From positions 3,112,197-3,176,196 of the forward strand of contig JAAONU010000009.1 in the NCBI GenBank assembly GCA_012932295.1: DNA of 64,000 nucleotides, written 5' to 3'. This stretch comes from Cyclina sinensis (Eukaryota; Mollusca; Bivalvia; Venerida; Veneridae). The position numbers and the translations under genes were made by a program. Below the pieces are notes generated by a model. That model ran no database searches and was not told where the DNA came from. It saw only the letters and a list, made by a program, of their open reading frames with translations. Shown here in pieces: positions 11,842-23,694 of this stretch; the first letter of the stretch is position 1; every line of letters begins with the position of its first letter.

Positions 11842-12036
11842 GACAAAATGAAAAACAGATTTTGCATTATTCTAAATGTTGGCATACGAGGCAGTGATCC
11901 TAAACCTTAGTGTTGGATTATTTACTATGTTATTTAGAGCACTGTATTATGGCCTAAAAGGGTTACTTCAGTGTTTTCGTAAAAAAGACACAAAATTATT
12001 TAATCCTTTCCATTTTTACATTGCAAATGACCGCTG
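11842..12036 (+). repeat. Dispersed direct repeat, copy 2
   Basis: Second copy of the sequence at 9536-9735 (shared phrases aaaatgaaaaacagattttg, ggttactt, gtgttttc and ccatttttacattgcaaatg). Confidence 0.7.
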
Positions 12037-12094
12037 AAAAAAAAAACGTTATACCTTATCCTAATACGAACATTAACCGTTGCATTTTATTTCA

Positions 12095-12225
12095 CACCCC
12101 TCTCCCCCTCTCCCTTCTTCCCCCCTCACCCACACACCCCTCTCCCACTCCCCCTTCTTCCCCCCCTCACACACCCCTCTCCCCCTCCCCCTTCTTCCCC
12201 CCCCTCACCCACACACCTCGCCCTC
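12095..12225 (+). repeat. Homopyrimidine C/T minisatellite
   Basis: About three units of roughly 40 bp built from acacccctctccccctc and cttcttccccccctcac. Long purine-free runs on plus can form triplex or quadruplex-type structures. The Pro-rich frame at 12021-12263 is a by-product. Confidence 0.8.
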
Positions 12226-12416
12226 ACGCTGCTTACACACACGCACATAAATTTCAAATATAGCAAAAAGTGAAAACTAAACTATTGCATACTCTTCCAT
12301 TTCTATTGTTTTCTGCTCTGAGATAGAATTTGCAAGTATCTAACAGAATTGCGCTGAAATGACATGACTAATTTTCGTAACGAAATAACTGCTGAATAGT
12401 CTTATCAAAATATTGA

Positions 12417-12561
12417 GCACAATGCAAATGTATCTGGATAGTTTAGCACAATGCAAATGTACCTTAATAGTTTAGCACAATGCAAATGTACCTGGATAGT
12501 TTAACACAATGCAAATGTACCTGGATAGTTTAGCACAATGCAAATGTACCTGGTTAGTTTA
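12417..12561 (+). repeat. 29-bp tandem array, five units
   Basis: Exactly five 29-bp units (gcacaatgcaaatgtacc + tggatagttta) with no length change and few substitutions. Every unit contains ATGCAAAT, the POU-domain octamer consensus. Whether it binds anything is unknown. Confidence 0.85.
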
Positions 12562-12708
12562 ACCAAAAAAGGAAAATCTTCGTTCCTGAATCATAGAGGA
12601 AGGAAGAAAATGCTTTGAGCGTTTACAGACGTTATATTATACTTCAAACTCTACCGACAATGTGTCATAAGGTTTAGTTACGGATAAAAGGCTATATATA
12701 AATAATTA

Positions 12709-13555
12709 TACCCCCGCTTCGAAGAAGTGGGGGTATACTGTTTTACCCTTGTCCGTGTGTCCGTTCGTGTGTCCGTCCGTAACAAATTTCTGTTGCAGTT
12801 TTCTCAGCAACTATAACATGTAGAAGCCTGATATTTCTCATATTGCTATACCCTATAGTCCCATATGGTGTAAAGCGATTTTATGCTCCTTGGTCATCTT
12901 CTTCCTGTTTACCGAATACTTTTAGATTTTGTCACTATATAGGTGCATTACATCAACCAAACGACATCTTTATTTTTCGTCGCAGTTTTCTAAGCAACTA
13001 TAACATGCAGCCGCCTGATATTTTGCATATTGCTTTATCCTATAGTCCCATATGGTGTAAAGCGAGTTTATGCTCCTTGCTCATCTACTTCCTGTTTACC
13101 GAATACTTAGATTTTTACACATGGTTGACATACATTCACAATTTCCGTCACAGTTTTCTCAGCAATTATAAGATGCAGCAGCCTGATATTTTGCATATTG
13201 CTTTATCCTATATTCTCAACTGGTATAAAGCGATTATATGCTCCTTGCTCACCTACTTCCTGTTTACCGAATACTTAGAAGTTACCAACACACAGGAAAG
13301 GAGGTTCACTTGATCGTGTTTTTGTGAATAAAGACTTCGATGAATCAGAAATCACAGATGTAATACCTGTTCATTATTCTGACCATTTTCATATCCATCT
13401 AGCTGTGCCTTGGATGAAGTTGTATTAAATTCAGGTAAATACTCGGAAAAATTTGACACTCTTTATACATATGACAAATGCAAATTACATTATGAAAGTC
13501 AAATTTCTGTTAGCGGGGGTATCACTAGTGAGCATTAGCTCACAAATTTACTTGT
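12709..13555 (+). mobile_element. Interspersed repeat with tandem core
   Basis: Opens with a hairpin TACCCCCgcTTCgaaGAAgtGGGGGTA and a CCGTGTGTCCG-type run. It continues with three diverged monomers of about 170-190 bp (anchors agttttct[c/a]agcaa near 12797, 12984 and 13152; ctacttcctgtttaccgaatactt near their ends), and closes near agcgggggtatcactagtgagc-attagctcac. This start, core and end pattern is a bivalve interspersed repeat type known to me. The 156-codon frame at 12843-13313 simply runs along the monomers. Confidence 0.65.
13300..13427 (+). pseudogene. Non-LTR endonuclease fragment
   Basis: One frame reads GGSLDRVFVNKDFDES, then EITDVIPVHYSDHFHIHLAV, then a stop. LDRVFVN and the SDH motif are the C-terminal end of the APE-type endonuclease domain of LINE ORF2 proteins. 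It sits between the last tandem monomer and the terminus of the surrounding repeat, so it is a fragment embedded in it. No reverse transcriptase follows. Confidence 0.55.
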
Positions 13556-15223
13556 TTTTCATATCTAACGCTATTTATTGTCTTTTCATCTTCTCATTTA
13601 TAAAATAACAAACCAAAACCGAAGCTTTATACACTTACACACTTGATGCATTGCATAATGATGTTATGAAATAGAAGTTTTAATGTGTCAAAATTGTTTG
13701 TTAATCGCATAATGATTAATTGCCGAGTAATTAGACTTTTTAATGTATCTATAGTAACCTTGATGTTCTTTTCAAATACACCTAGTATCAACTATAGTTT
13801 TTAGAGTGGGCCATATAGGTTCTCGTACAAGCAAAACTTATACATAAATTGTAAAACGATATTTTTGTGTAGGCGTAGTTTTCAGTTGCTTGAACAAATC
13901 GTTTTACAAGAATTTGTAAAATCTCAGTCAACTAATTATATAAAGAAACAGTTCTCAAGGTTTGCCTACAACAGTTAGATCTCTTACAAATAAAAAGGGG
14001 AACTATCAGTGCTAACAAGGTAGGTAGTTTTAAAAAAGTGAAAATTTAATTTTGTTGTAGTTATAACAACTTTATGCTTCATGCTAAACATATTTTGATT
14101 ATTAAACTATCTCTCCGTAAGATGCTGTTAGATGCAAAATGAAGAGAAATGGCACATTTTGATTTAGCAAAGACTATTTCTTTTAATTGTAGCTTTGGTG
14201 ACCTGAAATCTTGTGATTATCTGTCTGGTACGTTCCCACATATCAGTAACATTTTACAAATAAATATTTATTGAATAAAACGCTTAAATAGTTTTGCATT
14301 TTTTACTTATTTATCTGGGTCATAAAAGTTTAAATTCTGGCCTAGATGGCATAAAATTCTCAAAGTCAAGATCTTTTTTTTTTTTTGTTAAAACGTATAT
14401 ATCTTTAGAAGTAGGTAATATTTACAGTTTCATGATGGCTTTCCGTGTTTGCAATTAATACTGCTTTGAGAGAGCGTAGTGGAAACTGCAAATAGTACAA
14501 GAGTATTTTAATTAAAATATTCATGATCTGTTTTTTAATTGGACGTCTTTAAAAATCTCGACAAGCACGTAATCTTTAGATATAAAGCTGAATAAAGAAC
14601 CACTTGGAGGCTAAAATTTAATATTTTTTCGACTTAAAACGTCGAAATATCACAGTAATTTGATCAAATATTCAAATTGTCCTTGTTTATATTATTGGAT
14701 GGAGAAATTACTCATAATAATTTCAATTATAATCAGTTCTTTCTTCGACACACATTCTAGCATAAAATCGCCTGTTTTTGCCCGTTTTGCCTATGTTTTA
14801 ACGAGAGCAAAAAGGTGTGTAAACAAGGAAGTTCTCGCGCTCATGCGCTGTTATAACCCGGTTTCAGTTATGCGCGTTACAGGGCCTTTGTAAATAATGG
14901 ACGCTGATCCGTCTTTTTTTCTCCGAATCGGCAGTTTATGTAACTTCGCAGGTCGGAACCTAGACGAAACATTCATGATTATTGATAAAATATATGGCTG
15001 GCCTTGTTAAATTGTAAATCCACATGAAATCCTTCAAAATATTTTTTAATCGACACTTTTTTAGTTTCAAGATGGCCGCTTGACAAGCTGAAAACACGTG
15101 TCGCCCTGAAACGCATATTTAAAACCCGAATCCTTAACAACCTAAAGGCGACTGTACTATTATTTATTTATTTATCTATTTTTTCGCAAAGATGTCTTTT
15201 CTAGATCATTTTATACTAGAATC
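13556..15223. other. No gene seen
   Basis: AT-rich. A 35-bp stretch at 14192-14226 lies between a good acceptor (ttttaattgtag) and a donor (TCTG|GTACGT), but is too short to call. The frame at 14660-14893 covers a more GC-balanced patch near 14760-14980 of unknown nature. Confidence 0.35.
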
Positions 15224-15365
15224 GCGTTAAAGCACGTTTTTTTTGTGTGTTATAACATCTGCAGAATCCCTCGGGATATGTTGGTGCCCTCGCCCTACGG
15301 GCTCGAGCACCAACCATCCCTCGGGATTCTGCAGATGTTATAACACGAAAAAACATGCGTTAACC
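15224..15365. mobile_element. 142-bp near-perfect palindrome
   Basis: Arms GTGTTATAACATCTGCAGAA... and their complement ...TTCTGCAGATGTTATAACAC are nearly identical over about 40 bp, then extend outward through CGTTAAAGCACGTTTTTT / AAAAAACATGCGTTAA. The central loop carries the GC-rich CCCTCGCCCTACGGGCTCGAG. The PstI site CTGCAG is in both arms. It is best read as a hairpin MITE. The open frame across it (15243-15431) is a by-product. Confidence 0.8.
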
Positions 15366-15714
15366 CTATATGCAGACATACAGACATTACCACAGCGTAA
15401 AGTACGCATTTATTTGGAAATTGTTCTTTAGGCAAATGGTTTATTTCTTAATCAACAAAAGAAAACGAAAAGAGATAAAGTCTGCTGTTGATAGGTTCAG
15501 TGTTACAAATTAGTAAAATCGTAAGTTTTTTTATATTAATCTGTTATTTTATGCAGTACCATAAGACGTTTGTTTTAGTTGAGATGGCCACAAGCAATTG
15601 TCACTGTCTATCCTCGCTTAGGATCCATAGCAGTTTACACATAAAGCAAACACGAAACACAATAAATTAATGAATGACTGAAAATTTTAAGTGATTCACT
15701 CATAATTATGTCCT

Positions 15715-16600
15715 CCCCCCGCCCCTTCCCAACATAGTGGGTGGGAGAGATATTGTTTTTGTACTTTGTCTGTCTGTGTGTTTCTCCGTCTGTCTGTATT
15801 TATATATGTCACAAAGATTGTATGCGCTTTTTCTTCAAAACCGCTGGATTGATTTCAATGGAACTTTCTATGATAATTATATTGGTACCAACCCCTGATG
15901 AGCACATTGTCGGCAATTTTTAGCGAAGTTATGCGCCTTGATTTGTCTAATTTTAAACGCATGGGCATATCTCCATAACCTTTTGTCTGATTAAAAAAAA
16001 TCACAGGAATGATTGTTAACAACTGTGGTTACAGACAGATATGATCTATGTGTTCCTGTCGGCTGATTTTGATTGGAGTTATTGGCCTTGATTTGTCCAA
16101 ATTTGTATTCATGTGGGCATTTCGCCATAACCACTTGTCTGATTTTGACCAAGCTCTACAGGAACAGTTGTTAGCAAAAGTGTATTTACAAGTGTTTTTG
16201 ATGTGCTCCGGTCGACTGATTTTTAATGGAGTTATGGATCTTGATTTGTCCAAATCTGAATACATCTAGGCATACTCCATAACCGCTGATAAAATGTTGA
16301 GGAAACTTCACAAAAATGATTATAAGCGAGAGAAGTTAAGCATTTTTTCGTCTTGTTGTGGCCGGGTGGATTTGAGTGAAGATACGGTCCTTGATTTTTA
16401 CAGCTTTTCATACAGTTGTTCATATCCTCATAACCATTGGCTGGATTTGAAGGCAACTTCACAGCAATGATCATGACCAAGTATAGTTATATCAGTGTAC
16501 TATCATCAGCATATTATCAGTGTGTTCCTGTCGGATGATCATCAGGGGTGTTGCAGTGTTTGAATTGTCAAAATTGAGTTCATTTCAGCATATCGTCATA
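15715..16600 (+). mobile_element. Interspersed repeat with ~150-bp monomers
   Basis: Starts with ccccgccccttcccaaca..gtgggtgggagagatattg and a GTCTGTCTGTG run. It contains about five diverged monomers anchored by cttgatttgtc at 15939, 16088 and 16240, with diverged forms near 16391 and 16563 (spacing about 150 bp), alternating with ccataacc and gtgttcctgtcgg. Same general design as the repeat at 12709-13555. Frames at 16029-16480 are by-products. Confidence 0.65.
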
Positions 16601-16724
16601 ATGGCTTGTCGTATTTTGACCGCTTGCCGGATTTTGTTGCCATCTGGATGGGGTGGGGGAAACAATTTAAAGTAAAATATAGTTTATATGTTCATGTCAA
16701 AAAACCGGTCAGTAGAATATATGT

Positions 16725-17226
16725 CTATTTATCCTGTCAATTATTTCATATCCGACCCGATAAAGGGGTGCCGTATAAATTTTGCTTTATACGGCACATG
16801 ATACGTCACGGAGTACGTTTGTGTTTATAATCAGAAGGAAGTGATAAAATTGTTGTTATCACAAACAGAGACTACTTGAATAAAAATTAAATATTTCAGT
16901 ATGTAGATTTTACAATATAGTGATAATTTGATGAAATAATATTATTGAAACTTTGGAACTATTTTTTGTGTATATGTACACCTGGAGGATAACATTGACA
17001 TTAGCCTTATTTGAAACACGTTAAAGACAGGTTTTCAATATATTTAGTAAATTATTTCCAAATGCCAGATGTGACAGGATAAATAGGATAATAGGTTAGT
17101 GTCTTAATTGAGAAAGTTTATCTGGCTCGGCTACATAATTTATCGAGTGAGCCGAAGGCCCACACGATATATTCTTACCCCTTGCCAGATAAACTTTCTC
17201 GTATTAAGACACTTACCTATTATTCC
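16725..17226 (+). mobile_element. Nested fold-back MITE, copy 1
   Basis: Bounded on one side by CTATTTATCCTGTCA (16725-16739), with its perfect complement at 17072-17086. Immediately beyond lies a second palindrome with arms at 17087-17126 and 17184-17226 (shared AGAAAGTTTATCTGGC), whose loop holds a smaller TCGGCT/AGCCGA stem. The whole unit recurs inverted at 26756-27541. It ends about 100 bp upstream of the GTPase-like exon at 17334. Confidence 0.7.
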
Positions 17227-17333
17227 CTATTTCTTTTACTTTCAGATACGCCAGACGTAGGTTAGAGATAAAACGATTTCCACGTATATGAATTTAATCT
17301 TAAGTTTTATCAATAACTCATATTTTCTTTCAG

Positions 17334-17983
17334 AAAGATGGCGAGAACCACACGAAAGATTGGCTTGGAACAAAGAGGTACGCACCAAAATATCATTCAT
17401 GTACTTGGGGCAATTCTTTTGTTTTCAAAAGCTGGTTTCTTTTATTATTCATAAACTTTGAATAGTATGTAAAGGGGAATTTCAAAGTTTCACTAGAAAT
17501 ATTTGAACGGAAAAAATACAGATATAGATATCAAAGATCTTTTCACAAACAAAATATAGATTGTGCAATTGTAACTACACGTTTTTAAAGAGGTAAATGT
17601 TTAGATATCACCGGCCTAGATTTTGTATTAAACCGCCAGACTGCTCACCGCATCCGTTTCATTGTATCTTTGCAAATATTAAACAATCTTATGAAAGCAG
17701 TTCATTTGTCTTGCAATAACTCTAAATGCCGGTCCATACGTTATCAAACATATGGCTCCTGAACGGTCACTAAAACAGATACTTATCTTTAACTTTAGTT
17801 TAAGAATGAACTCATCAATGAAATTTTATCAGCCCTGCCGAAACGAACATCAGTACCACCCTGCATTTTGGTTGTTGGTCCAGTCTCGTATTGAAAATCT
17901 TCACTTGTTAACACGTTCCTCACTGCTGCATCAGAGGAAATTGAGCTAAAACTGGAAAAGCTGCATCAAGTTTATCATCAAAG
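17334..17983 (+). pseudogene. IFI44-like P-loop GTPase fragment with nonsense codon
   Basis: Two exons join in phase. Exon 17334-17377 has acceptor tattttctttcag and donor AAAGAG|GTACGC, and encodes RWREPHERLAWNKE. Exon 17799-17983 has acceptor tctttaactttag and donor ATCAAAG|GTTAAT. It continues FKNELINEILSALPK, RTSVPPCILVVGPVSY, stop, KSSLVNTFLTAASEEIE and LKLEKLHQVYHQ. The WRE...W..E spacer followed by a GPVxxGKSS-type Walker A fits IFI44/IFI44L-like antiviral-response GTPases, known as large families in bivalves. The Walker A second glycine position is TGA at 17892-17894 (one change from GGA). No TLDc exons upstream and no later G motifs downstream were found, so this is probably a truncated pseudogene. 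The P-loop assignment is firmer than the family name. Confidence 0.55.
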
Positions 17984-19904
17984 GTTAATTAGTTTTACAC
18001 TGTGTTTGTTGTAATTCCTCCAGATATAAGATTATTTTATGGTTAGACATTTGTCAGCATTTACTGCTTTACACGTTTTGGCCAGTGGATTTATTTGTAA
18101 AAGAGGGCTTATATCGCTTATCGAAGTGCGACTACACTTAACAATTCTACAATTAATTCAAATTAAAATGTTTTTTGCTAATTAAACAAATGACTAGCTC
18201 AAGGTCAAGCAATGCTGAAGTTGAAATTTATATGCAAAACTTTACATATCATTTGACTTCCATAGACATAGAATTTAAAACAGAAAGTATATCAATAGAT
18301 CATGTTCAAAGTCGACTAGAGACAAAGATGAGATTTGCAAGCAAAACTGTATGAATAGATCAAATTGTATGTTGTAGCTGCAAAAACGAAAAAAAAAATG
18401 GAATAGGTCAGAGGGTTCAAGGTAAACATTTTGGCATACAGATTCCTTCCAAAATCAATAAGCATCATTCAATTTTCTTGAATAAGACTATATAAATCAA
18501 GTGATCCCTCAGGCGAAGTTTATATTAACCATGGTCTGAACAACTTTCGTGAAAGACAATAACATTGTGCAAAAAAACTAAATAACTGATATTTAGGACT
18601 TCTGATCATTGTAACTTAATGTAGCATCTAGTGAAACCTTCTGTTTAACCAATTTTGACCCTTGTGTCATCATTTAAGCATTTGTAATAGAAGTCAACAA
18701 GACAATGCTACGCAATAATTTTCCAGACCAGGCCTTGCAGTTTTTTAGATGAAGATTTTTAAAGGAGTTCTTACATAAAACTATGTTAAAACAAATAGCT
18801 CCTGGGGCAGGGTTGGTAGTGACCCTAGGGACAAAACTTTATCAATATAGATACAATCATATGAGATAAAAAAAGACATATGTTAAGCTAACATATTTAG
18901 TATGTTAAATAGTTCAAATCGGATGTTTACATCTTTTATAATAACCTGAACAAAAAAAAAACGAAACGAAACGAAAGAATGTCGAAAAACGAAAGAACAT
19001 CAAGGTCATAAAGAGGTTCTAACAAATGAACTTTCATTTCAGTAATAATTGTGAAAATTTACAATGTTTATAATAAAACAATTTTGAATTCAATTGGTTT
19101 GAACGCCAAGAGTAATTGGTACCCAGGTATTTTTCTACAGTTGATATCAATAAATAATGAAAAAGTTGTTTCATATTTGAAACTTGGATTAGTGTATTTA
19201 TAGCATACAGATCACAATGCATATGTTATACAGATTTAATAGTTTGTGTAAGAGTGTAAAAAATATATAATTTACATATATAAAAGAAGACGTATTATTT
19301 CAAATATCAAAAAAGTATTGTAAATATCCTAAGATATTCTATTTTTTATATTTCAACAGAAGTGTTTACCTTTTGCCGAATTTCAACACATTCATAAAAG
19401 AGAAAGGACTTATATAATTTACCTATAATATTTACACAGATTGTCTTTTAGACAATTTTCAATTCGTTCCACAAATTCAATTCGTTTATTTCTCAATTTC
19501 ATGATAACATGACATAATGAGAAACAAATTTATTATAATTATCATAACGAGGCAATAGCCTTAGTGGCATATAGCAACTCTTGAAGAGTCACATATTAAC
19601 ATTTCAAACTTGTACTATTTATCAAATGAAAACATAGATATTTAAACTTAAGCGGGAGAGTTACAACTATGTTACATTTACACATTTGATATGTGAATAG
19701 ATTCCATGTAAATAACTAATTCACGTATTCATACTTCCTACACAGTTAAGAATTGCTGCACTAGCCATGTTCTAATTGAACTTTAAAATAATGCTGTTAA
19801 CAAAAATACACAGCTTCTTATATTCAGCAGTATTTTTTTCATATTTATAACAGAATCAAAATGTAAAATATTAGGAAATCTGTAAAATTTAGGTTTTAAA
19901 TATT
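17984..19904. other. No gene seen
   Basis: AT-rich. I looked here for the remaining exons of the GTPase (DxxG and NKxD regions) and found none. A patch near 18795-18840 (gctcctggggcagggttggtagtgacc) resembles the monomers at 50830-52160. Confidence 0.4.
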
Positions 19905-20600
19905 TCTTTCAGTCATCAATAAGAGCTTGGCATTCTAACAAATATGGAATTCGTCCCTTACACCTGAATTACACAATGTACAAGTTCTAATATTTAGAGG
20001 GACGCTGTTGCAATTTCCAGTTTCTACAGGTAATTTGTGATTTCTTGTTCTAAATTTAATCATATATTTCAAAAAGTTGTTATGCGTCTTAACTAAATAA
20101 TTTTCAAAACCAAAGCTGTGCTTAAATAGTCTATAGTTTTTACAGTTGCTATATGTCTCAAGAGATATTCATTCAGGACACAAGAATATTTTTAACATTT
20201 GTAACCCACTGGAAATTTGTTGAATAGCTTCGTTCAAAATGGCTTAATGCAAAAGAATATATTTTACTGGACAACTTGATTTCTACAGGTTTGACAATTT
20301 TAGCCCAATAAGATACGATTCTTGTATATATATCAACAGATAGTGGTTTGACACCTGTTTCTCCGTAAACTATGCATTTTTGCGGTGCAACTTATCAAAT
20401 TCAAAATATGTTTCAAACATTCAAGTTGAACCCTTTCTATAACATCTAAATTTCCATAGCCCCAAACTTCAGAGCTATATAATAGAATAGGTTTCACAGT
20501 TTTAGAACAAGTCTATTTGAATCTCAGTAGGTAAACACAGTGCCTTTGCTTTCTTTCTTAGCTTATCAGTGAACAATTTACGTTTAAGCAAATATGTATA
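19905..20600 (-). pseudogene. LINE ORF2 C-terminal fossil
   Basis: Minus-strand frames, interrupted by several stops and shifts, give the C-terminal part of a non-LTR retrotransposon ORF2. SSEVWGYGNLDVIERVQLEC comes first, then KPLSVDIYTRIVSYWAKIVK. FRTRNHKLPVETG, CTLCNSGV and RDEFHIC follow, in the order seen in intact animal LINEs. The catalytic RT core (FADD) is absent, as expected for a 5'-truncated insertion. Copying is by target-primed reverse transcription in the family; this copy is dead. Confidence 0.75.
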
Positions 20601-21768
<1,168 letters not shown>

Positions 21769-21997
21769 GCATCGTTTTGTGCCGCCGTATATACTATTTT
21801 GTATAGGTGAAAAACATTGTATATAATATTAAAGCCAAATAAACATTGAACTGAAAATTGATCAAATTTTACACTTCCAGATCTTTTCACTTCCAACAAT
21901 TAGCTGTTTTGAAATTACATTTGTATACATTAATCGCAGTCTTACTACTAGAAAGTACTCTTACAGCGGAATTGATAATGTTTAACATTATTTTTTA

Positions 21998-22180
21998 TTA
22001 GTTTGATATCACGGACATCAAAATACGTAACATGAAACATGCGATTTTGTGTGATCCATATGCTTGTTTCAGAAGCCTTTCAGGGTGAATCTCGCAGTTC
22101 GCAAAGACATCACTTAGCAGTAATTCGGAGAACTTGGAAGACATCATGTGTATGCAGAAATTGACGTCAAACTTCGACAT
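21998..22180 (-). CDS. Small ORF of unknown function
   Basis: Encodes 60 residues (SKFDVNFCIHMMSSKF, SELLLSDVFANCEIH, PERLLKQAYGSHKIA and a hydrophobic end) with less biased composition than chance AT-rich frames. An ATAAA-type sequence follows the TAA. Upstream on the minus strand lies a cluster of CRE half-sites (22228-22249) and an A/T run. No family recognised; it could be a short gene, a terminal exon or chance. Confidence 0.3.
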   Translation of the reverse strand: MSKFDVNFCIHMMSSKFSELLLSDVFANCEIHPERLLKQAYGSHKIACFMLRILMSVISN

Positions 22181-22227
22181 CGTTTTCTCGACAAGGTTGA
22201 TTTATTTTTTTTTCATTGATTGTTGTT

Positions 22228-22249
22228 ACGTCACGTCACGTCATGTCAC
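22228..22249. promoter_or_regulatory. Clustered CRE half-sites
   Basis: ACGTCACGTCACGTCATGTC packs three overlapping ACGTCA half-sites (CREB/ATF type) and a variant into 22 bp, about 50-70 bp upstream of the minus-strand ATG at 22180. A regulatory role is inferred from motif and position only. Confidence 0.35.
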
Positions 22250-22389
22250 AAATGTTTCCTATTATTTTACGTTCACGCTGGAACAATCATGTGAAATAAA
22301 ACGAAAGAAAGACGATTTTTAAAAACACAGTCTAGATTTGTTGACATTTATAAATAGGAAAGAAAAAAAACACATACGAAACTAAATTG

Positions 22390-23050
22390 TTATTCAAACA
22401 ATAAGCGCAAGTCGACAGCAGTAACAAAAAAGCAAATGACCGTCACACATCCTATACGTTTTTTCACGCCTACTGACGTCATTACAAACTAGTTCTTGTT
22501 GTTGGTAAACTTCGATAATTCTTTTAAATAAGTCTATAAGACTAGTGAAATATTGTTATGGCCTAAATTATTATCATTACTTTATTATGTTTATCTATAA
22601 TTTGATAATGGATATTTGCTAAAACGTAAATTATTAGCCATGACTAAGACCTCGGTGTTTTCAGTTTTACGTGGGAAATAAATGTCGCGGTAAACGGAAA
22701 ACCCAGACAGGGTAAACAACCGTAAAAATGTCATGGTAAGTAGTGCACATACATGTGCCCCTTTTAAATATACAAGCGTGTTAGAATCGAAATAGATTTA
22801 AACAGTTCAGTTGCGTAATTATTTAGGCCAAGGACTTTTCAAACGAATTATTATTTCCCATGAACAAAAGAGTACGACAGAAGATTCACAAATATGACGG
22901 ACGTGGAACAAACTGTTGAATTTTAATTGAATACTTGTTTTGATAAAGACCCTCTTATTTGTGCCCGGGATAGTCGAATTGGCCCTCGGCCTTTGGCTTC
23001 GGGTACGACTTCACTCAAACAAATAGCAAGATCTATTTCAAATCAATTAT
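22390..23050 (+). repeat. Dispersed repeat pair C, copy 1
   Basis: Shares with 28440-28790, in the same orientation, the phrases gaccgt..atcctacacgtt, gtaaatagtgcacatac, cgtgttagaat and gcgtaattattta. Gaps differ between copies. It contains a GC-rich imperfect hairpin near 22962-23003. No coding. Confidence 0.55.
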
Positions 23051-23694
23051 TTAACAGCACACAGTATCGTACAGAGCGATGTTAAATATCCTGAAAAGAT
23101 TCTCTGTTGGAAAAATAAAATGTTTTTCATGGCATGAAAATGGTCTTTTTCGGCGTATTCTTGTAGATATCACATTAGTTTGGTTGTCTCAATGGCCAAT
23201 AATTACATAATATTACGGAAATATGCAGTTGATAAAAAGGTCACACTATATTCGCCTCCAGGCTCTTCTAATATGACTTTTCCAGTTTCGTAACTACGTT
23301 TTTAGCTTGAGTTAGTATCGATCTGTCATTATTATTTCACAAACTATAAACAAATTTTATCTATATCATTATAGAAAATCAAGTAAGGATTTCAGTAGGC
23401 TAGCAGAAAAGATGACAATAGTTTACAGATTAATCCAAAACTGAGGTAGTGCTAGACGATTTCCGATTTGGTGGGGAAAGTACCTTTATAAATAGAATTC
23501 AGTAAGAAAAAGTAAGTATGATTTTTTTCTTTGTTTGTTGTTGTTGTTTTTTCGCTAAACAAACTTAAACAAATTTGCTTTCATAAAAAGAATTTTCTTT
23601 CTTGAATATTCTGCAGTAATTATTAAAGAGCAGGCAAAACATTTGAATGCTCTAGCTCAGAGTGTGAAATTTATATTCTCTCTGCCTGTGTACT

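Noticed and set aside
12843..13313. 156-codon frame as a gene
   Set aside because: It runs through three tandem monomers of an interspersed repeat and into a LINE fragment, with no independent coding evidence.
14192..14226. 35-bp microexon between good splice signals
   Set aside because: Too short to judge and no neighbouring exon with matching phase was found.
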